In this document: one piece after another, positions 31,428 through 36,253 of the stretch
Layout: each line of letters begins with the position of its first letter
How positions within the stretch are numbered: position 1 is the stretch's first letter
DNA from: Terriglobia bacterium
GTDB lineage: Bacteria; Acidobacteriota; Terriglobia; Bryobacterales; Bryobacteraceae
Reading direction: 5' to 3'
DNA: 36,253 bases
NCBI GenBank assembly: GCA_025350105.1
Contig: JANXYJ010000180.1
Coordinates: 1 to 36,253, forward strand
Translations under genes and position numbers: made by a program
Notes under the pieces: model-generated
Seen by the model: the letters and a program-made list of their open reading frames with translations, nothing else
What the model was told of the DNA's origin: nothing
Database searches by the model: none

Positions 31428-34400
31428 ATGAGCCAGTTTCGTTTCCTACAAGCTGAATGGCCGGACATGTTCATCTCCGCGGGCAAAGCGGAGTTGACGG
31501 TTCATCCGGATCCCCGCACGGCTTGTTTTTACGCTCGGCGGACGCTGGAACTGGCTGTTTACTGGTTGTACCAAGCTGAGGGTTCACTGCATTCGCCGTA
31601 TCAGGATAGTTTGAGTGCACTGATCCATGAGCCGACATTCAAATCTCTGCTCGGCGACACGTTGCACGCGAAGGTCAGAGTGATTAAGGACCTGGGGAAT
31701 CTGGCGGTCCATAGCACCAAGCGAGTGCGGCCGGAGGATTCTCTAGCTGCGGTTCGTGAGCTATTCCATTTTTGCTATTGGCTGGCGCGGACGTACGCTC
31801 GTACTCCGGCGAGCAGGCCTCCCGCGATCGCCGTGTTCAACGCGGACGTTTTACCGAAGACCGCTCTGGTGCCAACACAAACAGCGTCACAGCTTCAGAA
31901 GCTGACGGAAGAACTTTCGGCGAAAGACGCCAAGTTGGTGGAGTTTGGAACTTTGCAGGCCGCGCTCACTGCAGAGCTGGAGCGCTTGCGCGCGGAGGTT
32001 GCGGAGGCCAAGAAGCAGAACGAAAAGCAGCCGGACACGCACGATTACTCCGAAGCCGAAACGCGGGATTTCTTCATCGATTTGCTGTTGAAGGAAGCCG
32101 GTTGGCCGCTGGATCAGGCTCGGGACCGCGAGTACGAAGTTTCAGGAATGCCCAATGCGCAAGGCAAAGGCTATGTGGACTACGTGCTATGGGGCGATGA
32201 TGGGAAACCTTTGGGTTTGGTGGAAGCGAAGCGAACCAAGCGGAGTCCCATGGCGGGACAGCAGCAGGCGAAGCTCTACGCCGATTGTTTGGAGAAACAG
32301 TTTGGCCAGCGGCCGGTGATCTTCTACACCAACGGCTACGAACATTGGCTATGGGACGATGCCAGCTATCCGCCGCGCACGGTGCAAGGCTTCTTTAAGA
32401 AAAGTGAGCTGGAATTGATGATCCAGCGGCGGACCACGCGGGCTCCGCTGGCCTCAGCGCCAATCGATCCCTCTATTGTTGAGCGCTATTACCAGCGAAG
32501 GGCGATTCTGAGGGTGACGGAGGCGTTCGAAAAGAACAATGAACGTCGATCCCTATTGGTGATGGCGACTGGAGCCGGTAAAACGCGGACGGTGATCGCT
32601 TTGTGCGACGTTCTGATGCGCTGCAACTGGGTGAAGCGGGTTCTGTTTCTGGCGGATCGCGTGGCGCTGGTCAATCAAGCGGTGAATGCGTTCAAAACGC
32701 ACTTGCCGGCTTCCGCTCCGGTGAATTTAGTGAACGAGAAAAACACCGAAGGCCGCGTGTACGTTTCTACTTATCCGACAATGATGGGGCTGATCGATGA
32801 ATCTTCTGACGATCAACGCCGATTCGGCGTGGGGCATTTTGATTTGATTGTGATCGATGAAGCACACCGGTCGGTGTATCAAAAGTACGGGGCGATCTTC
32901 GATTATTTCGACTCATTTCTGGTGGGATTGACGGCAACGCCCAAAAGCGAAGTGGATCGCAATACGTATCGTCTATTCAACCTGGAGTCTGGCGTTCCAA
33001 CGGATGTCTATGACATCGAGGATGCCGTGAAGGATAAGTTCCTGGTGCCGCCGCTGGCAGTATCTGTGCCATTGAAATTCCAGAGACAGGGCATCGCCTA
33101 CGACGAACTTTCCGAAGAAGAGAAAGACGAATGGGACGCTCTGGAATGGGAAGAAGATGGTGGGGTTCCAGACCGGGTGGAAGCTCAGGCCGTCAACAAA
33201 TGGTTGTTCAATGAGGACACTGTGGACAAGGTGCTAGAGCACCTGATGAGCAGCGGCCAAAAGGTGGACGGCAACGACAAGTTAGGCAAGACGATAGTCT
33301 TCGCCAAGAATCAGGACCACGCAGACTTCATTGAACGCCGATTCAACGCCAACTATCCTCATCTAAAAGGCGCGTTCGCGCGTGTGATCACGTTTAAAAC
33401 GGAATACGCGCAAAGCCTGATCGACGCATTTTCTAGCCCAACGAAACTGCCGCAGATCGCCATTTCGGTGGACATGCTGGATACAGGCATCGATGTTCCA
33501 GACGTGGTGAACCTGGTCTTCTTTAAGTTGGTTCGCTCCAAGACGAAGTTTTGGCAGATGATTGGCAGAGGAACGAGGCTGCGGCCTGACTTGTTCGCGC
33601 CTGGAAAGAACAAAGAGTTTTTCTATATCTTCGACTATTGCCAAAATCTAGAGTTCTTCAGCCAGAATCCAAACACAAGCGATGGATCAAGCGGCGATTC
33701 CTTGAGCAAGAAGCTGTTTACTGCTCGCGTCGAACTAGTCGGCGAGTTGGACAAAGACTCAGGGCACGAGTCGCAGGATGAGAAGCAGACTGGACTTCGC
33801 GTGGACACGGCCGAGCGCCTTCGCGCCGAAGTAGCTGCCATGAACGTGAACAATTTCCTGGTCCGCCCCAAGCGGCTTTACGTAGAACGCTATTCTCAGC
33901 CAGAGGCATGGGCAAAGCTTGCTCTGGAGCAACAGACCGAACTGGCGCACGAAGTTGCGGGCCTACCTTCAGAATTGACCGACCCCGATCTGGAAGCAAA
34001 GCTCTTTGATCTTTTAATCTTGCGGCTTCAGTTGGCACTTCTACGAACGGAACCATCGTTCTCTGGCTTACGGAAGCGGGTAACAGACATCGCCGGGTTG
34101 TTAGAGGAAATGGAAAGCATTCCGATGATCCGCGAACAAATGGTGCTGATCCAGGAAATTCAAACGGACGAATTCTGGCAAGATGTCACCACGCCGATTC
34201 TGGAAAACGTGCGTAAGAAGCTGCGGGGACTCGTCAAACTGATAGAGAAGACGCGACGCGAGCCGGTCTACTCGGATTTCACAGATGAAATTGGAGTCGG
34301 CCAAGAAACGCAGTTACCCGGATTCAGCCAAGCGACGTTTACGCGATTTCGTGAAAAGGCTCGCGCTTTTTTGCGCGAACACGAAGATCATCCGGCAATA

Positions 34401-34805
34401 CACAAGCTTCGCTCAAATGAGCCGCTTACGGCATACGACTTTTTGGAGTTGGAACGGCTTCTGCTGCAAGCGGGAATCGGAACCGCTCAGGATTTGATTC
34501 AGGCGAAGGAAACTAGTGAGGGTTTCGGTCTGTTTCTGCGCTCATTGGTCGGAATGGATCGTGGCGCAGCCAAGAGCGCCTTCGCCAAGTTCATCGATCG
34601 CCGGAGTCCTTCCAGCCAACAGATCGAGTTTATTGATCTGCTTGTGAATCACCTGACTGAGCAAGGTTACATTGATGCGGCGCGACTGTACGAGTCACCC
34701 TTTACCGATGTGAACCCTCGGGGTGTAGACGGCGTGTTTCCTTCTGAGCAGGTGAATGAATTGCTTGGCGTCTTAACTGACATTCGCCAGCACGCAGCGG
34801 CCTAG
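31428..34805 (+). CDS. hsdR: Type I restriction endonuclease/translocase subunit with N-terminal DUF4145 domain
   Basis: The 1125-residue subunit starts with a DUF4145 domain (about 1-130; C-F-Y-A-R-R-T-L-E-L and D-L-G-N-L-A-V-H-S) and a coiled coil (about 155-205). The PD-(D/E)xK nuclease follows: D251, E266 and K268 in V-E-A-K-R, then Q-Q-Q-A-K-L-Y. Next is the SF2 motor with Walker A A-T-G-A-G-K-T-R (379-386), D-E-A-H (477-480), motif III L-T-A-T-P and motif VI Q-M-I-G-R-G-T-R. The end matches the EcoEI-type C-terminal domain. Type I R subunits pull DNA and cut far from the target when it is unmethylated. It begins 3 bases after hsdS. Confidence 0.95.
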   Translation: MSQFRFLQAEWPDMFISAGKAELTVHPDPRTACFYARRTLELAVYWLYQAEGSLHSPYQDSLSALIHEPTFKSLLGDTLHAKVRVIKDLGNLAVHSTKRVRPEDSLAAVRELFHFCYWLARTYARTPASRPPAIAVFNADVLPKTALVPTQTASQLQKLTEELSAKDAKLVEFGTLQAALTAELERLRAEVAEAKKQNEKQPDTHDYSEAETRDFFIDLLLKEAGWPLDQARDREYEVSGMPNAQGKGYVDYVLWGDDGKPLGLVEAKRTKRSPMAGQQQAKLYADCLEKQFGQRPVIFYTNGYEHWLWDDASYPPRTVQGFFKKSELELMIQRRTTRAPLASAPIDPSIVERYYQRRAILRVTEAFEKNNERRSLLVMATGAGKTRTVIALCDVLMRCNWVKRVLFLADRVALVNQAVNAFKTHLPASAPVNLVNEKNTEGRVYVSTYPTMMGLIDESSDDQRRFGVGHFDLIVIDEAHRSVYQKYGAIFDYFDSFLVGLTATPKSEVDRNTYRLFNLESGVPTDVYDIEDAVKDKFLVPPLAVSVPLKFQRQGIAYDELSEEEKDEWDALEWEEDGGVPDRVEAQAVNKWLFNEDTVDKVLEHLMSSGQKVDGNDKLGKTIVFAKNQDHADFIERRFNANYPHLKGAFARVITFKTEYAQSLIDAFSSPTKLPQIAISVDMLDTGIDVPDVVNLVFFKLVRSKTKFWQMIGRGTRLRPDLFAPGKNKEFFYIFDYCQNLEFFSQNPNTSDGSSGDSLSKKLFTARVELVGELDKDSGHESQDEKQTGLRVDTAERLRAEVAAMNVNNFLVRPKRLYVERYSQPEAWAKLALEQQTELAHEVAGLPSELTDPDLEAKLFDLLILRLQLALLRTEPSFSGLRKRVTDIAGLLEEMESIPMIREQMVLIQEIQTDEFWQDVTTPILENVRKKLRGLVKLIEKTRREPVYSDFTDEIGVGQETQLPGFSQATFTRFREKARAFLREHEDHPAIHKLRSNEPLTAYDFLELERLLLQAGIGTAQDLIQAKETSEGFGLFLRSLVGMDRGAAKSAFAKFIDRRSPSSQQIEFIDLLVNHLTEQGYIDAARLYESPFTDVNPRGVDGVFPSEQVNELLGVLTDIRQHAAA

Positions 34806-34806
34806 A

Positions 34807-35187
34807 TCATTCCAACTGTTTAAGAACCGCTTGCTTCACTGTAGGCGAAAGCGGAACCCATCGAGTAATACCGTTCGGGTGCTTGTACTTAACCTGCTCG
34901 GCTAGGCGTTGTCGTTTTTTGAGAACCCAAGCGTAGGTGTTTTTCGGCCATCTCTCAGCGGCTTCAGAGACAGACATCCCCATTTTTCGGGCATTCGCCA
35001 TGCGAATTGGACGTGTCAGTGGGCCGATACAATCCACTAATTCCGCGACGCCGACTACTGCACCCGAGCCGCTTTCAATTAGACCTATCAATCCTCTAAT
35101 ATTGCATCGGCCTTGTCGAATCTCCCAGGACTTTACACCGTCTAAGATGTCTCGCATCGGTTCCGGTTTTATGATCAAAGCTTTCAT
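34807..35187 (-). CDS. ASCH domain protein
   Basis: The 126-residue protein has an ASCH (PUA-like) fold from its first residues: M-K-A-L-I-I-K-P-E-P-M-x-x-I-L-D-G-V-K-S-W-E-I-R, then I-G-L-I and V-V-G-V-A-E-L-V. The K-x-W-E-I-R block is the family signature and lines the substrate pocket. ASCH proteins bind or act on RNA or modified nucleosides; one group removes the acetyl of N4-acetylcytidine, another cuts RNA. It is convergent with hsdR, with one base between the stops, and is the only cargo gene besides the restriction system. Whether it helps defence, counters it or serves RNA biology is open. Confidence 0.8.
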   Translation of the reverse strand: MKALIIKPEPMRDILDGVKSWEIRQGRCNIRGLIGLIESGSGAVVGVAELVDCIGPLTRPIRMANARKMGMSVSEAAERWPKNTYAWVLKKRQRLAEQVKYKHPNGITRWVPLSPTVKQAVLKQLE

Positions 35188-35232
35188 TGTTGCGTGGAAA
35201 CTATTGTAAAGCCCAATGGAACCTAAATACAG

Positions 35233-36192
35233 CTAAATCGCTACGCGCAGCCGGATCGAATCATTCGGAGCATTCACCAAATCCTGTTTGGTTCCAAGGT
35301 ACCGCTCTGTCGTCTGAACTGACGCATGTCCCAGCAACAATTGAATCTGCTCTAGCTCGCCGCCCGCGGCTCGGCAAAGCTTGGCGCAGCTCCGGCGTAG
35401 ATCATGCGGGGCAAGAGAAGGAACACCGATCGCTTCCGCGTATGATTTCACAATGTGCCAAACGACTCGCTCAGTCAGGTCGCCGAGTAGGAGCCCATTC
35501 CGACTGACTGAACGGAATATGCGTTCTTCACGAATTACTGCAGCATCTGTCCACGCGTCGATCGTCACCTTCACCCAAGCCGGTACAGGTGTCGTACGAA
35601 TGCGGCCGTGCTTGCCAACCAGATCAACGATGCACCACCGGCCATCGCGCTGTTGAATGTGTCCAAAGGTTAGCGCAGCTAGTTCTGACCTCCTCAATCC
35701 GCAACCGACCAAAAGTGCAAGCACAGCGCGGTCGCGTAGTCCTTTCAAGGTCGACGGATTCGGCGCACCCAAGAGCGCCTCAGCCTGCCGTAGCGAAAGC
35801 CAATTGCCGGTTCGCACACCGATCGTCTTTGCGCCTTTGACGCGCCGGATTCCCTGCGCCAAATCAGGCGCCAGAAGTCCGTTATCAGCAGCTTCAGTAG
35901 CCAACTTACGAATCGCCGACATGCGAATGATGATCGATGACGAGCCTAGGCCGCGAGCCTCTAGGGATACCCGCCACGCGCTAACGGTGGCCTTGGTGAA
36001 GCCGGGCCGCGGCTCCTGCTGGAACCATGCCATGAACTCGTCCAGCGCCATGTTGTACACGCGTTTCGTAATGGGCGATGAAACGCTATCCAGCACCATC
36101 GTCTTCAATCTTTGCCATTCTGCGAGCTTCGGAATTGCCGCTAAATCATTCATAATCTGTCCGTTATTGGGCATTATCGTTAGCTGGGTCAT
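35233..36192 (-). CDS. Tyrosine recombinase (site-specific integrase)
   Basis: The 319-residue integrase has an N-terminal core-binding SAM-like domain (about 22-108) and a catalytic domain. Catalytic residues are all present: R167 in C-G-L-R-R-S-E-L, K194, H263 and R266 in P-H-D-L-R-R, H289 in L-L-G-H-A, and nucleophile Y298 in T-T-E-R-Y-L-G. It resembles XerC/D-type and island integrases and should drive integration into the tRNA-Arg 3' end. A GGGAGG site about 10 bases before ATG 36192 supports the start, but the frame stays open upstream to the window edge (E-E-I-F-G-E-K-E-L-D), so a longer N-terminus or a separate in-frame gene is possible. Confidence 0.9.
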   Translation of the reverse strand: MTQLTIMPNNGQIMNDLAAIPKLAEWQRLKTMVLDSVSSPITKRVYNMALDEFMAWFQQEPRPGFTKATVSAWRVSLEARGLGSSSIIIRMSAIRKLATEAADNGLLAPDLAQGIRRVKGAKTIGVRTGNWLSLRQAEALLGAPNPSTLKGLRDRAVLALLVGCGLRRSELAALTFGHIQQRDGRWCIVDLVGKHGRIRTTPVPAWVKVTIDAWTDAAVIREERIFRSVSRNGLLLGDLTERVVWHIVKSYAEAIGVPSLAPHDLRRSCAKLCRAAGGELEQIQLLLGHASVQTTERYLGTKQDLVNAPNDSIRLRVAI

Positions 36193-36253
36193 GTTGAACC
36201 TTACCTCCCTGTGGTTGGAGACATCAAGCTCCTTCTCGCCGAAGATTTCTTCG

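Overview
The window looks like a chromosomal segment of an Acidobacteriota bacterium, possibly of the Solibacter/Bryobacter type. The main pointer is a pair of secreted proteins with the VWFA-related domain that is typical of acidobacteria. Moderately high GC and many small DinB-fold, beta-propeller and periplasmic proteins fit this. The placement is inference, because the window has no rRNA or complete tRNA gene.

Layout. Bases 1-2400 carry rbfA (minus), an isovaleryl-CoA-dehydrogenase-like flavoprotein and a lipoprotein with its own promoter and terminator. Bases 2450-2712 have no convincing protein but hold a promoter-like site, three hairpins and a very strong terminator, so a small RNA is likely. 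Bases 2897-5792 form a tight operon: two VWFA proteins, a small basic protein and a DUF1572/DinB-fold protein, all overlapping. Bases 5847-7427 are an Hsp70-family gene cut by one in-frame TAG, with a divergent TolB-like propeller gene. A decayed membrane-protein gene lies before rlmN. Then come an M16 peptidase, a TPM protein, a nucleotidyltransferase-like protein and LemA, and on the other strand recX and a cold-shock gene. Bases 14886-18500 hold a second DinB-fold protein, comEC and a 44-residue lysine-rich secreted peptide. Bases 18797-27362 carry small envelope proteins, an unusual AAA+ ATPase with an N-terminal winged-helix-like region, a peptidoglycan-binding protein, an HtrA protease with a palindromic promoter, an M20 peptidase, an NHL propeller and a LacD-type aldolase. 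A GNAT acetyltransferase follows, and opposite its 5' side lies a cysteine-rich reading frame that has no standard start codon.

The right-hand 8 kb is a mobile island. It begins at the 3' half of a tRNA-Arg(CCG) gene (28213-28261, minus), which looks like an attachment-site duplicate. It carries a complete type I restriction-modification operon (hsdM, hsdS, hsdR), an ASCH-domain gene tail to tail with hsdR, and a tyrosine integrase at the right edge. The orientation of the tRNA fragment and the integrase predicts that the intact tRNA-Arg gene lies just beyond the right end of the window.

A recurring regulatory theme is a TACAAT-like -10 hexamer only 5-8 bases before a start codon (Hsp70, TolB-like, recX, comEC, lacD and others), which suggests leaderless mRNAs. 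No CRISPR array, insertion sequence or rRNA was seen.
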